Positions 53,451-63,005 of a stretch of DNA of 64,000 nt are shown one piece after another. This stretch comes from Oscillospiraceae bacterium (lineage in GTDB: Bacteria; Bacillota; Clostridia; Oscillospirales; SIG627). Position 1 is the first letter of the stretch; the number at the start of each line of letters is the position of its first letter. Made by a program: the position numbers and the translations under genes. The notes beneath the pieces were generated by a model that saw only the letters and a program-made list of their open reading frames with translations, searched no databases and was not told the DNA's origin. The stretch is taken from positions 26,331 to 90,330 of the forward strand of contig SVQW01000012.1 of assembly GCA_015065085.1 (NCBI GenBank), written 5' to 3'.

Positions 53451-54572
53451 TTGTGGAAATCCAGTAAAACAAAAAGTATAATTTCGGTTCTTTTAGCGGT
53501 ATTTTGGGTATTTGGTGTTATTTTGCTACATCCCCAAAGTACTGCTCGCAGCGTTTTCGGAAGCACACTGTACACTGACAGCCGTGACATACAGGAAACA
53601 CGCAGTGTAAATGCATTTTTAAATGAAAGCATTTCTCAGCTTCGGCTGATTCCGGGTGGGTTTCCGTTCGGAGTGAAATTCTACACCAAGGGTGTTGTTG
53701 TGGTTGGATTATCGGACGTTGAAACCGAAAACGGCTTTATATCGCCCGCAGATTCGGCAGGATTTAAAAAGGGTGACATTATAATCAGCACAGGCGGTAA
53801 CGAAGTTAACACCATCGAGGAAATAGCCGCTGCCATTGAGCAGTGTGCAGGGCAGAATGTCAGTTTCACCGTCACAAGAGGCAACGAAACCCTTGAGCTT
53901 TCTTTAACGCCCGTCAAATCCCAGTCCGACGGCAAATACAAATCCGGCATGTGGATACGTGACAGCACAGCAGGCATCGGCACCGTGACCTACATCCAGC
54001 CTGAAACTCTTGCATTCGGCGGTCTGGGGCACGGTATCTGCGACAGCGACACAGGTACAATCATGCCGCTTTTCAGAGGCTCGGTGGTGAATGTTGAAAT
54101 CAGCGATATAGTACGGGGAATAACCGGACGCCCGGGTGAATTAAAGGGTGATTTCGGCACCGAAAAAACCGGCTCTCTGACTGCAAACAGCGGTGTGGGC
54201 GTGTTCGGAGTATTTTCCAATCTGCCTAAAAAAACAGCCTACAAATCAATGCCCGTAGCACCATATCAGGAAATTTGCGAGGGCAGTGCACAGATATATT
54301 CCTCTATCCGAACAGGTGAAAACAACATTTATGACATTGAAATAACCAAAATAAATCCCGATGACATTGACTGCAAAAACTTTGTCATACATGTGACAGA
54401 CAAGCGTCTTATCGACCTTACCGGCGGTATAATACAGGGTATGAGCGGCTCACCGATTATTCAGAATGGAAAATTAGTCGGCGCTGTGACCCATGTTTTT
54501 GTAAATGACCCAACTCGTGGGTATGGGATATTTATTGAAAATATGCTGACTGAGGCAGAGAAAATTAAATAG
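53451..54572 (+). CDS. spoIVB: SpoIVB peptidase (stage IV sporulation protein B)
   Basis: Serine protease (family S55) secreted by the forespore that triggers pro-sigma-K processing. 373 residues from a TTG start 5 nt after AGGGGG. An N-terminal membrane anchor (IISVLLAVFWVFGVILLH), a PDZ domain (about 80-155: VETENGFISPADSAGFKKGD) and the S55 domain follow, with GGLGHGICD (His194) and the catalytic-serine region [11 protein letters not shown] (Ser332/334). The last 43 codons (54441-54572) are detectably different in codon choice from the rest, and they recur as detached copies at 58769-58903 and 63823-63894. Shorter than the roughly 425 residues of Bacillus, mainly at the N-terminus. Confidence 0.95.
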   Translation: MWKSSKTKSIISVLLAVFWVFGVILLHPQSTARSVFGSTLYTDSRDIQETRSVNAFLNESISQLRLIPGGFPFGVKFYTKGVVVVGLSDVETENGFISPADSAGFKKGDIIISTGGNEVNTIEEIAAAIEQCAGQNVSFTVTRGNETLELSLTPVKSQSDGKYKSGMWIRDSTAGIGTVTYIQPETLAFGGLGHGICDSDTGTIMPLFRGSVVNVEISDIVRGITGRPGELKGDFGTEKTGSLTANSGVGVFGVFSNLPKKTAYKSMPVAPYQEICEGSAQIYSSIRTGENNIYDIEITKINPDDIDCKNFVIHVTDKRLIDLTGGIIQGMSGSPIIQNGKLVGAVTHVFVNDPTRGYGIFIENMLTEAEKIK

Positions 54573-54573
54573 A

Positions 54574-54610
54574 AAAAATGCTCGTCTATAAATAATAGGC
54601 GGGCATTTTT
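54574..54610 (+). terminator. Terminator after spoIVB
   Basis: A 15-bp stem including G-U pairs (54574-54588 with 54596-54610) ending in a T-run. A related stem follows the first detached spoIVB tail at 58934-58967. Confidence 0.85.
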
Positions 54611-54716
54611 ATATAAAATACATACGATAAAAAGATTATATTTTGTCGAATATAAAACAGTTATAGGATAACCCGCTTATCATTTTTTTTGAACGAAAAT
54701 AATAGAAAGTATATAT

Positions 54717-54745
54717 TAGACACAAAATCAAAAAAGGTGTATAAT
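54717..54745 (+). promoter_or_regulatory. Promoter of the LysR/threonine cassette
   Basis: TAGACA (54717-54722), 17 bp, TATAAT (54740-54745), about 34 nt before the LysR start. Confidence 0.7.
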
Positions 54746-54778
54746 ATATAAAAGTGTTTTTATGAGGTGAATTTCAAA

Positions 54779-55678
54779 ATGACTATTCAGCAATGTAAAT
54801 ATGTACTAGCTGTTGCAAAAACAGGGACATTTAACGAAGCTGCTAAACAGCTTTTTATAGCTCAATCATCACTTTCGGTTAGTATAAAATCCTTGGAACA
54901 AGAGCTGGAAATAAAAATTTTTGAACGTTCCGGAAATGGTGTGTATCTTACCGATGAGGGTGCAGAGTTTGTAAAATATGCAACACAAATATGTGAAAAT
55001 AGTGATTTCGTCACAGAAAGGTATAAGAAAAAATTATCAAAAAAGTTATATATTGCAACGCAACATTATGATTTTATTGCAGATATTTTTGGTAATTTTT
55101 TAAATTCTATACAAAGTGCAAACTACCGTTTCTCCATAAGAGAAATTGAAACCTATCATGTTATCCGCGATGTTGAAACGGCGCACAGCGATATAGGTAT
55201 CATCGCTATTAAGGATGGCGATTTTGATGTGATGAAACGCTATTTAAGTAAAAAGAATTTGATTTTTACCCCTATTATAGAAGTGAAACCGCATGTTTTT
55301 TTTAGAAATCAACATCCGCTTTCACGCTGCGAAACGCTTTCAACTTCTGACCTTAAAGAGTATCCTTATGTATCATATGAACAGGGTGAACATAATAGTT
55401 CATTTTTCACAGAGGAACTGACTGATACTTCCTACATTGACAAACATATTGAGATAAGCGACAGAGCTACACTTATGAATCTCTTAATGCTTACGGATGC
55501 TTATACCATAGGTACAGGAATTATGCCTTCCGCACTTAATAAAGGTGACATTATAAGTGTTCCGTTTAAGAGCAATGAATTTTATATTATAGGATATTTA
55601 CTTAATGATGAACGCAAAGTTTCCGCTATTACTAATGAATTTATTCAACTAATGGAAAAAACATTAAAAAATATATAA
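54779..55678 (+). CDS. LysR family transcriptional regulator
   Basis: 299 residues from the ATG at 54779, 9 nt after GAGGTG; a GTG at 54767 overlaps that site. The N-terminal winged helix ([38 protein letters not shown]) is typical; the C-terminal two-lobed effector domain follows. Same orientation and 23 nt before tdh, so it is in the operon it probably controls, unlike the usual divergent LysR arrangement. Base composition is clearly AT-richer than the window's first 53 kb. Confidence 0.93.
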   Translation: MTIQQCKYVLAVAKTGTFNEAAKQLFIAQSSLSVSIKSLEQELEIKIFERSGNGVYLTDEGAEFVKYATQICENSDFVTERYKKKLSKKLYIATQHYDFIADIFGNFLNSIQSANYRFSIREIETYHVIRDVETAHSDIGIIAIKDGDFDVMKRYLSKKNLIFTPIIEVKPHVFFRNQHPLSRCETLSTSDLKEYPYVSYEQGEHNSSFFTEELTDTSYIDKHIEISDRATLMNLLMLTDAYTIGTGIMPSALNKGDIISVPFKSNEFYIIGYLLNDERKVSAITNEFIQLMEKTLKNI

Positions 55679-55701
55679 TTTTATTTGAAAGGATAATCGT
55701 C

Positions 55702-56736
55702 ATGAAAGCTCTTGTAAAAAAATACCCGCAAAAAGGTTTGTGGTTTGAGGATGTAACTGAACCGGCTGTTGGTGTTAATGATGTAAAAATCAAAATACAT
55801 AAGACCGCTATATGCGGAACCGACCTTCATATCTATAATTGGGATGAATGGTCACAAAAAACAATAGAGACTCCTCGTGTTATAGGACATGAATATGTTG
55901 GTGAAATTGTTGAACTCGGAAGAAATGTAAAGAATTGGGAAATTGGCGACATCGTTTCAGGTGAAGGTCATATTGTATGTGGAAAATGCCGAAACTGTCT
56001 TGCAGGAAATGGTCATTTGTGTAAAGAAACTGTTGGGGTTGGTGTAAATCGAGACGGTGCATTTGCACAGTATCTGGTTATTCCGCAGGAAAATGTCCGT
56101 AAATGCGAAAAAGATATTCCTGAAGAAATGTATTCAATTTTTGATCCCTTCGGCAATGCCGTACATACAGCACTTTCGTTTGAACTTACCGGCGAGGATG
56201 TTCTTATTACAGGTGCCGGCCCCATAGGAATTATGGCGGCAGCAGTCTGCAAACATGTTGGTGCACGCCGTGTTGTTATTACAGATATCAACGATGGAAG
56301 ACTTGAACTTGCCAAAAAGCTTGGTATACAGTACACGGTAAATACAGCGAGGGAAAATCTTTCAGATATTATGGAGCAATTGTCTATAAAAGAGGGTTTT
56401 GATGTAGGTCTTGAAATGTCCGGTAGTGAAATCGCACTTAATACAATGATAGACCATATGATGCACGGAGGTAAAATAGCCCTTCTTGGACTTTTAAAAA
56501 GCGACAGTAAGATCGATTGGTCAAAAATTATATTTAACGGTCTGATTATTAAAGGTATATATGGTAGAGAAATGCACGAAACCTGGTATAAAATGTCTGC
56601 AATGCTTCAAGGTGGCCTTGATATATCAAACATAATAACTCATCGCATGGATATTACCGAATATGAAAAAGGATTTGAAGCGATGAACAGTGGTAAAAGC
56701 GGCAAGGTTATTCTTGACTGGACAACACTTAATTAG
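55702..56736 (+). CDS. tdh: L-threonine 3-dehydrogenase
   Basis: Oxidises L-threonine to 2-amino-3-ketobutyrate with NAD. 344 residues, medium-chain zinc alcohol dehydrogenase fold. Catalytic zinc ligands: Cys in [15 protein letters not shown] and His-Glu in VIGHEYVGE; structural zinc: [18 protein letters not shown] site: [20 protein letters not shown]. The phrase [11 protein letters not shown] is specific for threonine dehydrogenase. kbl follows 11 nt later, the classical pair. Confidence 0.96.
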   Translation: MKALVKKYPQKGLWFEDVTEPAVGVNDVKIKIHKTAICGTDLHIYNWDEWSQKTIETPRVIGHEYVGEIVELGRNVKNWEIGDIVSGEGHIVCGKCRNCLAGNGHLCKETVGVGVNRDGAFAQYLVIPQENVRKCEKDIPEEMYSIFDPFGNAVHTALSFELTGEDVLITGAGPIGIMAAAVCKHVGARRVVITDINDGRLELAKKLGIQYTVNTARENLSDIMEQLSIKEGFDVGLEMSGSEIALNTMIDHMMHGGKIALLGLLKSDSKIDWSKIIFNGLIIKGIYGREMHETWYKMSAMLQGGLDISNIITHRMDITEYEKGFEAMNSGKSGKVILDWTTLN

Positions 56737-56747
56737 GAGGATTTAAC

Positions 56748-57929
56748 ATGAAAACAGCATTAAAGTATTTTAAAGAAGTATGCGAAACCATCGAAAAGGA
56801 AGGACTTACAAAAAATGAAAAGGTAATAACTTCTCCGCAGGGCAGCAAGGTTCAGCTCAATGATGGCAGGGAAGTTATCAATATGTGTGCAAACAATTAT
56901 CTTGGATTGGCAAACAATTCTGAGGTCATTAAGGCTGCAAAAAACAGCTATAATGAATATGGTTACGGCTTATCATCCGTTCGCTTTATTTGCGGTACGC
57001 AGAAGCTTCATAAAGATTTGGAAGAAAAGCTCAGTAAATTTCTTGGTACTGAAGATACGATTTTGTATTCTTCATGCTTTGATGCAAACGGTGGACTTTT
57101 TGAAACTTTACTTGGCCCTGAAGATGCCATCATCAGTGATGAATTAAACCACGCAAGTATTATAGATGGAATCAGACTTTGTAAAGCACAAAGATTTCGT
57201 TATAAAAATAATGATATGGATGATTTACGATCAAAGCTTGAAGAGGCAAAGAATTGTCGTATAAAACTTATAGCAACAGATGGCGTATTCTCTATGGATG
57301 GCATTGTAGCAAATTTAAAATGTATCTGCGAGCTTGCAGAAGAATACGATGCACTTGTTATGGTGGACGATAGTCATGCTGCAGGCTTTATGGGAGATAC
57401 CGGCAGAGGAACACCGGAATATTGTGGTGTCAGCGGTAAAATAGATATTATAACGGGGACCTTTGGCAAAGCACTTGGTGGTGCATCAGGTGGTTTTACC
57501 TCGGGAAGAAAAGAGATTATTGATTTACTGCGTCAACGTTCCAGACCTTACCTTTTTTCAAACACGTTGGCACCGGCAGTTGCTGCAGGTTCGTTAAAAG
57601 TGCTTGAAATCATTGAAAACGATTTTTCCATGAGAGAAAAGCTTTTCAATAATACTAAACTATTTGCTGAAAAGATTAAAAAAATCGGGCTTGATGTTAT
57701 GGATGGTGGTACTCCAATTATTCCGGTTATGCTTTATGATGAACATAAGGCTGTTGAAATGGCAAAACGTATGATGGAAAAAGGTGTATATGTTGTTGCA
57801 TTTTCCTATCCTGTAGTTCCAAAAGGCAAAGCAAGAATAAGAACTCAGCTTTCAGCGGCACTTAGCGAAGAAGATATTTTGTACATTGTAGATTGTTTTA
57901 AGCAAGTAAAAGATGAAATGAATCTTTAA
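56748..57929 (+). CDS. kbl: Glycine C-acetyltransferase (2-amino-3-ketobutyrate CoA ligase)
   Basis: PLP enzyme that splits 2-amino-3-ketobutyrate with CoA into glycine and acetyl-CoA. 393 residues. Substrate and PLP features: [46 protein letters not shown] and the Schiff-base Lys in [20 protein letters not shown] site before the ATG. With tdh it makes a complete two-step threonine to glycine plus acetyl-CoA route. Confidence 0.96.
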   Translation: MKTALKYFKEVCETIEKEGLTKNEKVITSPQGSKVQLNDGREVINMCANNYLGLANNSEVIKAAKNSYNEYGYGLSSVRFICGTQKLHKDLEEKLSKFLGTEDTILYSSCFDANGGLFETLLGPEDAIISDELNHASIIDGIRLCKAQRFRYKNNDMDDLRSKLEEAKNCRIKLIATDGVFSMDGIVANLKCICELAEEYDALVMVDDSHAAGFMGDTGRGTPEYCGVSGKIDIITGTFGKALGGASGGFTSGRKEIIDLLRQRSRPYLFSNTLAPAVAAGSLKVLEIIENDFSMREKLFNNTKLFAEKIKKIGLDVMDGGTPIIPVMLYDEHKAVEMAKRMMEKGVYVVAFSYPVVPKGKARIRTQLSAALSEEDILYIVDCFKQVKDEMNL

Positions 57930-57961
57930 ATATCAGTGCGGGTTGCAGGAGTTTATTTAAT

Positions 57962-58666
57962 ATGGCTGATTTTATAGAAGTATTGCAAATAATAGGCACA
58001 ATTGCATTTTCGGTATCAGGTGCTTTGATTGCGAGCGGTGCCGCACTTGACATATTCGGAGTGGTTTTCGTAGGATGTATTACGGCGTTTGGAGGCGGAA
58101 TGATAAGAGATATTCTTTTAGGAATCAGTCCGCCGACGATTTTTGAAAACCATATTACATTTGCAATTGCAGTATTATCATCTATAGTAGTATTTATAGC
58201 TGCGTATATCAACAAAGAAAAATTTTCAATTTTCAAATTAAAAATTGATTATATAAACAATTTTTTTGACGCAGTTGGATTAGCGGCATTTTCGGTAACG
58301 GGAGCAGAAATTGGTTTTATAAACGGATATTCAGATAATATTCTTGTTATTACAGTTGTTGGTATGATTACAGGTGTTGGCGGTGGAATTATGCGTGATA
58401 TATTGATTGATACTACACCTTATGTTTTTAAAAAGTATGTTTACGCTTTGGCTTCAGTTTTTGGCAGTATGTTATATTATTTTCTTAGGCTTTTTATCAA
58501 TAATATTTCTATAGCATCAACATTTGCTATGATATCTGTAATTATAATAAGAATATTGGCAACAAAATACTGTTGGAGTTTACCCAAAGTATCAATATCA
58601 CAGAGTAATGAATTAAATAATCAAAATATCAATTCCAGCAGGCAGGACGACGAGGCTCTCTTATAG
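57962..58666 (+). CDS. Trimeric intracellular cation channel (TRIC/UPF0126) family protein
   Basis: Integral membrane protein of 234 residues with seven hydrophobic helices in two homologous three-helix units, each with a Gly-rich turn: ITAFGGGMIRDILLG and ITGVGGGIMRDILID. UPF0126 members form trimers; some bacterial ones have been linked to glycine use. Co-transcribed 32 nt after kbl, so a role in moving the glycine formed from threonine is attractive, but it is inference. A hydrophilic tail rich in Asn and Ser ends the protein. Confidence 0.88.
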   Translation: MADFIEVLQIIGTIAFSVSGALIASGAALDIFGVVFVGCITAFGGGMIRDILLGISPPTIFENHITFAIAVLSSIVVFIAAYINKEKFSIFKLKIDYINNFFDAVGLAAFSVTGAEIGFINGYSDNILVITVVGMITGVGGGIMRDILIDTTPYVFKKYVYALASVFGSMLYYFLRLFINNISIASTFAMISVIIIRILATKYCWSLPKVSISQSNELNNQNINSSRQDDEALL

Positions 58667-58743
58667 TACATGTGGAAGCCCTGTAATCCAAAGCGATTTT
58701 TGTTGACAAAACATGTCGATTTTAATAAATTATCGAGAAAAAT

Positions 58744-58768
58744 TTGTTGTCCCCTATTGACAACAGTC
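58744..58768 (+). repeat. 25-nt junction repeat, copy 1
   Basis: Matches 63798-63822 at 23 of 25 positions and, like that copy, directly precedes a detached spoIVB tail. Read in frame it ends VVPY and a stop, exactly the end of the activase gene at the second junction, but here no upstream activase is present. The stretch 58667-58743 in front of it holds nothing I can identify. Confidence 0.8.
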
Positions 58769-58903
58769 GTGAGCGGTTCGCCTATCATTCAAAACGGAAA
58801 GCTCATCGGAGCCGTGACACACGTTTTCGTTAATGACCCGACAAGAGGTTATGGGATATTTATTGAGAATATGTTAGCTGAAGCAGAGAAAATTTCAGAT
58901 TAA
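58769..58903 (+). pseudogene. Detached spoIVB 3' end, copy 1
   Basis: Encodes [19 protein letters not shown] and onward to EAEKISD, the last 43 or so codons of SpoIVB including the catalytic-serine motif, with no PDZ or N-terminal part. The protein differs from the C-terminus of the intact gene at only a few residues, but the DNA differs at many synonymous positions (15 of the first 56 by my count). A 17-nt stretch near the end (from TATGGGAT) is identical. A frame is open upstream to 58670, but it is not a plausible gene. Confidence 0.85.
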
Positions 58904-58933
58904 AGATTGCCGACATTACGGTCAAAAAACAGG

Positions 58934-58967
58934 ATGCTCACTTATATTTTATGGGTGAGCATTTTTC
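58934..58967 (+). terminator. Terminator after the first detached spoIVB tail
   Basis: A 12-bp stem with two G-U pairs (58934-58945 with 58951-58962) then TTTTT. Its ATGCTC arm resembles the terminator after the intact spoIVB. Confidence 0.8.
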
Positions 58968-58969
58968 TG

Positions 58970-58998
58970 TTGACAAATATATTCTTGTGTGATATACT
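58970..58998 (+). promoter_or_regulatory. Promoter of the glycyl-radical cassette
   Basis: TTGACA (58970-58975), 17 bp, TATACT (58993-58998), immediately after the terminator. The predicted start near 59005 fits a TTG start at 59036 for the regulator. Confidence 0.8.
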
Positions 58999-59035
58999 TA
59001 TAACAACAGAACAAATATATTACGAGGTGATAAAG

Positions 59036-59809
59036 TTGTCTAAAGCCCCTGCTGTAGATTACGCTTTGGAAATAATTGAATTTTTCTCAAAAAACAATAA
59101 TGAAATAGGTATTGCTGATATCAGCAACGCACTCAATATAAACAAAAACGCGGTTTCAAGGGTGTTGGAATCTTTATTGGAAAAAAACTGGATTTATATG
59201 AGTGACAGCTCACAAAAAAAATACAGATTAACACTGCGCCCCTTTTCGCTAATATGTGGGCACACAAACAACAATGGTATTGCAAAAATTGCAATACCTT
59301 ACATAGATAAGCTTAATAATGAACTGGGCGATTCTGTTTATCTGGGTGTTAAGAATAAAAGAAATATTCTTTATCTTTTACATTATGATTCTAAAAAGGA
59401 AGTCAGAATTAACGGTCGTGCAGGCGGAGAATATCCGCTTAACTGTTCAGCACCAGGTAAAGTTCTTTTAAGTTACTCTAATGAAAATGAAATGAAGGAT
59501 TATTTCGCGGTACCTATTGATAAAAGAACAGAGAATACGATTACTGCTTTTGACGCTTTTATGATTGAGGCAGAAAGAATTAAAAAATCAGGCTATGCCA
59601 TAGACAATGAGGAATTTGCAAAAGGGATAATCTGCATTGCTGTTCCTGTTTTTGATTATACTCAAAATGTTGTAGCAAGTATAGGTATTTCTACCCTGAC
59701 ATTATATGACAGTATTAATTCTTTGATAAACGATAAATTTTCTTTATTAAAAAAGGTTGCTGATGAAATATCACTTTGTCTTGGGAAAAAAGATATAAAC
59801 AAGATTTAA
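59036..59809 (+). CDS. IclR family transcriptional regulator
   Basis: 257 residues from a TTG start 6-7 nt after GAGGTG; longer upstream frames begin before the predicted transcription start. N-terminal winged helix (AVDYALEIIEFFSKNNNEIG, then ISNALNINKNAVSRVLESL) and a C-terminal GAF-like effector domain (GDSVYLGVKNKRNILYLLHY, PLNCSAPGKVLLSY, GIICIAVPVFDY). IclR proteins usually repress small catabolic operons until a metabolite binds; the downstream three genes are the obvious target. AT-rich. Confidence 0.93.
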   Translation: MSKAPAVDYALEIIEFFSKNNNEIGIADISNALNINKNAVSRVLESLLEKNWIYMSDSSQKKYRLTLRPFSLICGHTNNNGIAKIAIPYIDKLNNELGDSVYLGVKNKRNILYLLHYDSKKEVRINGRAGGEYPLNCSAPGKVLLSYSNENEMKDYFAVPIDKRTENTITAFDAFMIEAERIKKSGYAIDNEEFAKGIICIAVPVFDYTQNVVASIGISTLTLYDSINSLINDKFSLLKKVADEISLCLGKKDINKI

Positions 59810-59840
59810 TACAGAAAAGGTATAAAAAAGGAGTTAAAAA

Positions 59841-60824
59841 TTGAAAAAGTCAAAATTATTTGCAAAGTTGCCTGACTATGTTGCAACGCCTGACGGAATG
59901 GCAATAGATAAAGACGGTAATCTTATACTTGCTTGTCCGAATTATGCTGACCAGTCGATGCCTGGTTGTATTTTAAAAATTGACAAAGACAAAAATATAA
60001 GAAAATGGTTTGATGTTCCTGTTCACGAGGAAACGGGGATTGCTTCACCGATGGGAATCGCTTTTGGGCCTGACGGAGACTTATATATCTGTGACAATCA
60101 GGGCTGGCCAGGAAAGCCTGAACTTATAAGAAAGGGCAGAATTTTAAGAGTTCGCGTTGATGGCGACAATATTGTGAAGACAACTGTTGTTGCAAAAAAT
60201 ATGGAGCATCCTAATGGCATGCGTATCAAGGATGGATATGTGTATGTAACTCAAAGCACATTAGAACTCGTAAAGCATCCTTCAGGCAAGCTTATGAGTT
60301 GTATTTACCGATTTAGGCTTGATGATGAAAATATTAATATCACAAATACTTTAGAGGATAAAAATATTCTTACAACCTTTATCACAGAAAATCTTGATGA
60401 CCAATATGGTGTTGACGGAATTGAGTTTGACCGTGACGGAAATCTCTTAGTAGGAAATTTTGGCGACGGAGCTGTTTATAAAATTACATTTAACGAAGAT
60501 TTATCAGTCAGGTCAAATGAAATATGGGCACAGGACAAAGAAAATCTTGAAAGCACAGACGGAATGATAATGGATAATGAAGGAAATTTATACATAGCAG
60601 ATTTTTGTGCGAATGCCATTGTTAAAATTCTGTCGGATGGCACTGTTACAAGGCTTTGTCAAAACGGAGATACCGATGGATTGAACGGTGAACTTGACCA
60701 ACCCGGTGAGCCAATCATCTGGAATGGAAAGCTTATTATTTCATGTTTTGATTTGGTAACAAATAACAGTGTTGTAAACACTGCCCACGAGCTTCCCGCA
60801 ACACTTGCAGAAATTGAACTATAA
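59841..60824 (+). CDS. SMP-30/gluconolactonase-like beta-propeller protein
   Basis: 327 residues, six-bladed propeller of the SMP-30/gluconolactonase/LRE group; members hydrolyse sugar lactones or related esters using a bound metal. TTG start with AAGGAG 7 nt upstream. Blade phrases include GMAIDKDGNLILACPN, GIAFGPDGDLYICDNQGWPG, EHPNGMRIKDGYVYVTQS, VDGIEFDRDGNLLVGNFGDG and DGMIMDNEGNLYIADFCANA. No signal peptide. Located between the regulator and the glycyl radical enzyme, so it may prepare the substrate (for example by opening a lactone) of that enzyme; inference only. Confidence 0.86.
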   Translation: MKKSKLFAKLPDYVATPDGMAIDKDGNLILACPNYADQSMPGCILKIDKDKNIRKWFDVPVHEETGIASPMGIAFGPDGDLYICDNQGWPGKPELIRKGRILRVRVDGDNIVKTTVVAKNMEHPNGMRIKDGYVYVTQSTLELVKHPSGKLMSCIYRFRLDDENINITNTLEDKNILTTFITENLDDQYGVDGIEFDRDGNLLVGNFGDGAVYKITFNEDLSVRSNEIWAQDKENLESTDGMIMDNEGNLYIADFCANAIVKILSDGTVTRLCQNGDTDGLNGELDQPGEPIIWNGKLIISCFDLVTNNSVVNTAHELPATLAEIEL

Positions 60825-60836
60825 CAAGGAGGGAAT

Positions 60837-63005
60837 ATGGATATGAATAATCGTTTAAAGGCTGAAAAATCAATTAATGAAGCTATAACTTTATTAAGAG
60901 AAAAATCTGTTGAAAGTACTTTGGTGGAAAGAAATTTCTTGCTTTATGAAGCATGGGATAAAGTTATGGAACTTCCTCAACCGCTTCAGATGGGAAAAGG
61001 TCTTTATTATGTGCTTTCAAATGCCTCATTGCCTATAAAGGATTATGATTTACTTCTTGGAAGATATGATGACCATGTTCCAGACGAAGAAGAACAAAAG
61101 AGATTAAATGAACTCTGGCAAAAAGACCCTCACCAAAATCCTATTGTCGTAGGAAATGGCGGACATCGTGCTTTAGCATGGAAATATCTTGTTGATGTTG
61201 GTATTACCGGGTATTTGTCACAACTCGAGAAGCGTATAGTAAAAGCGAAGAAAGAGTGCGAAGATGAAAATACGCTGATGTTTTTGGAAGGTATGCGATG
61301 GATATACAAAGGAATTTTATTGTATATTGAACGATATGGTAAGGCGGCTCAAGCAGCCGGTCTTTTGGAATGTGCGCAGGTTTGTGATAATCTTACAAAA
61401 GATAAACCTAAAACATTTCGTGAAGCACTACAACTTATTTTATTTGTTTATAATATTTATTTGATTTATGCAGGGAAAAAGAATGTGTGCCTAACTGTCG
61501 GCAGATTGGACAATATTTTGCTGGAGTTTTATGAGCATGATTTGAGTACAGGAGAATTGACAGAAGATGATGCAGGAGCTTTGATAGACGATTTTTCTGC
61601 AAAAATGAGCTTGCACCTCGGGCGCGGAGAGCATCAGATGGGATATTTAAACGATGATTATAAATTTACCGGGTGGGCGCGTAATCCGGCATATGATTCA
61701 CCTGGATACATTCTGCTTGGCGGATACAGTAATACAACTGACCATAAAACAAATCCGCTTACCCTTTTGTTTGCAAGGCATATCCATCCCGAACTGAAAA
61801 ATCCGATTTATGTATGCCGCTATACTTCTGATTGCTATGACGAATTATGGGATATTCTTTGTGAAAAAATACAAAAAAATGCATCTTTGCTTTTGTACAA
61901 TGATGATACCATGGTTCCTGCGCATAAACATATAGGCGTAGCTGAAAAAGATGCTGTTGATTATTCGATTCATCCCTGTAATTGGGGTGATATTGCAGGC
62001 GACAGTATTACTGTTGGTACTTGCGGAGAACCATTGCCTATAATTTTAGACAGGGTTTTAAACTCGGGCAAAGAATTTAAAAATATTGATGAAATATATG
62101 AAGAAACAAAAAAAGAGTTTTCAGCACTTATAAAGCCAGCTTTTGAGTCCTACAGAAGGAGCTTGATCAAAAAAACGGTATCTGATGGTATTATATCCCT
62201 GAATGATTGTTTTGCCGAAGGAGTGATTCCTGCTGCTCGCGGACTTTATAATGACGGTGCCAAATGCAAATTTTTGTATGTTATTTTGCGCAACATAGGT
62301 ACAGCGACAGATATGCTGAGCGCAGTAGAAACTCTTGTTTTTAAGAATAAAGTATGCACTCTGCCACAGCTTTTAGAAGCAACAAAAGATAATTTTGAAA
62401 ACCACCCTGATATACTGGCTTTTTGCAAAAACGCTCCCAAATATGGTACAGACAATGATTTTGCCGACAACCATGCGTGCAGGTTAATGAATGAGCTTTT
62501 GGATATAATTGACAGGGAAGCCACAAACGAATCAGGGAAAAGAGATGTTTATACACTGAATGTAACAATATGCAATTCCGAGCACTTATTATATGGTGCA
62601 TCAATGGGTGCAACTGTTGATGGAAGAAAAAAGGGAAAGCCACTGAGTGAAAATATGGGGCCTACCGTTGGATATTCAAAAGGAGTAACCTCACTACTTA
62701 ACTCTGTATCAAAATTGCCTTTTGACAGAATACATTCAGGTGCTTTGAATCTGCGTCTTAGAAAGAATACTGTAGCAGATGAAAAAGGTCTTTCTGTCAT
62801 TAAGGCTCTGATACAGGCTTATTTTGAACGGGGTGGTATGCAGCTGCAGATAAGTATTGCCGACACGGAAGACCTAAAGAAGGCTCAGCAAAACCCTGAT
62901 GAATATCGGGATTTGTTGGTGCGTATAACAGGATATAGTGCCATTTTTGTTGATATGTCAAAAGGTGCACAAAATGAGTTTATACGTCGTGAGGAATTGC
63001 AATAA
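60837..63005 (+). CDS. Glycyl radical enzyme (pyruvate formate-lyase family) with unusual Cys-Asn-Trp site
   Basis: Oxygen-sensitive radical enzyme; 722 residues. The C-terminal glycyl-radical loop VRITGYSAIFVDMSKG places the radical on Gly699. The catalytic cysteine is expected in the segment GVAEKDAVDYSIHPCNW: Cys381. Dehydratase-type relatives have a Cys-x-Glu motif there (GCVEP), but here Asn-Trp follows, so the usual general acid/base Glu is missing; a CGE occurs 15 residues later (Cys396). It is therefore not a standard diol, glycerol, choline or hydroxyproline enzyme, and the reaction is unknown. AGGAGG site; ATGs at 60837 and 60843 are both possible. Its stop overlaps the activase start by 1 nt. 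Confidence 0.9.
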   Translation: MDMNNRLKAEKSINEAITLLREKSVESTLVERNFLLYEAWDKVMELPQPLQMGKGLYYVLSNASLPIKDYDLLLGRYDDHVPDEEEQKRLNELWQKDPHQNPIVVGNGGHRALAWKYLVDVGITGYLSQLEKRIVKAKKECEDENTLMFLEGMRWIYKGILLYIERYGKAAQAAGLLECAQVCDNLTKDKPKTFREALQLILFVYNIYLIYAGKKNVCLTVGRLDNILLEFYEHDLSTGELTEDDAGALIDDFSAKMSLHLGRGEHQMGYLNDDYKFTGWARNPAYDSPGYILLGGYSNTTDHKTNPLTLLFARHIHPELKNPIYVCRYTSDCYDELWDILCEKIQKNASLLLYNDDTMVPAHKHIGVAEKDAVDYSIHPCNWGDIAGDSITVGTCGEPLPIILDRVLNSGKEFKNIDEIYEETKKEFSALIKPAFESYRRSLIKKTVSDGIISLNDCFAEGVIPAARGLYNDGAKCKFLYVILRNIGTATDMLSAVETLVFKNKVCTLPQLLEATKDNFENHPDILAFCKNAPKYGTDNDFADNHACRLMNELLDIIDREATNESGKRDVYTLNVTICNSEHLLYGASMGATVDGRKKGKPLSENMGPTVGYSKGVTSLLNSVSKLPFDRIHSGALNLRLRKNTVADEKGLSVIKALIQAYFERGGMQLQISIADTEDLKKAQQNPDEYRDLLVRITGYSAIFVDMSKGAQNEFIRREELQ

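Noticed and set aside
58670..58903. A 77-codon open frame containing the spoIVB tail as a real small gene
   Set aside because: The first 33 codons run through unrelated intergenic and junction sequence, there is no ribosome binding site, and the tail lacks the PDZ and His region needed for a protease.
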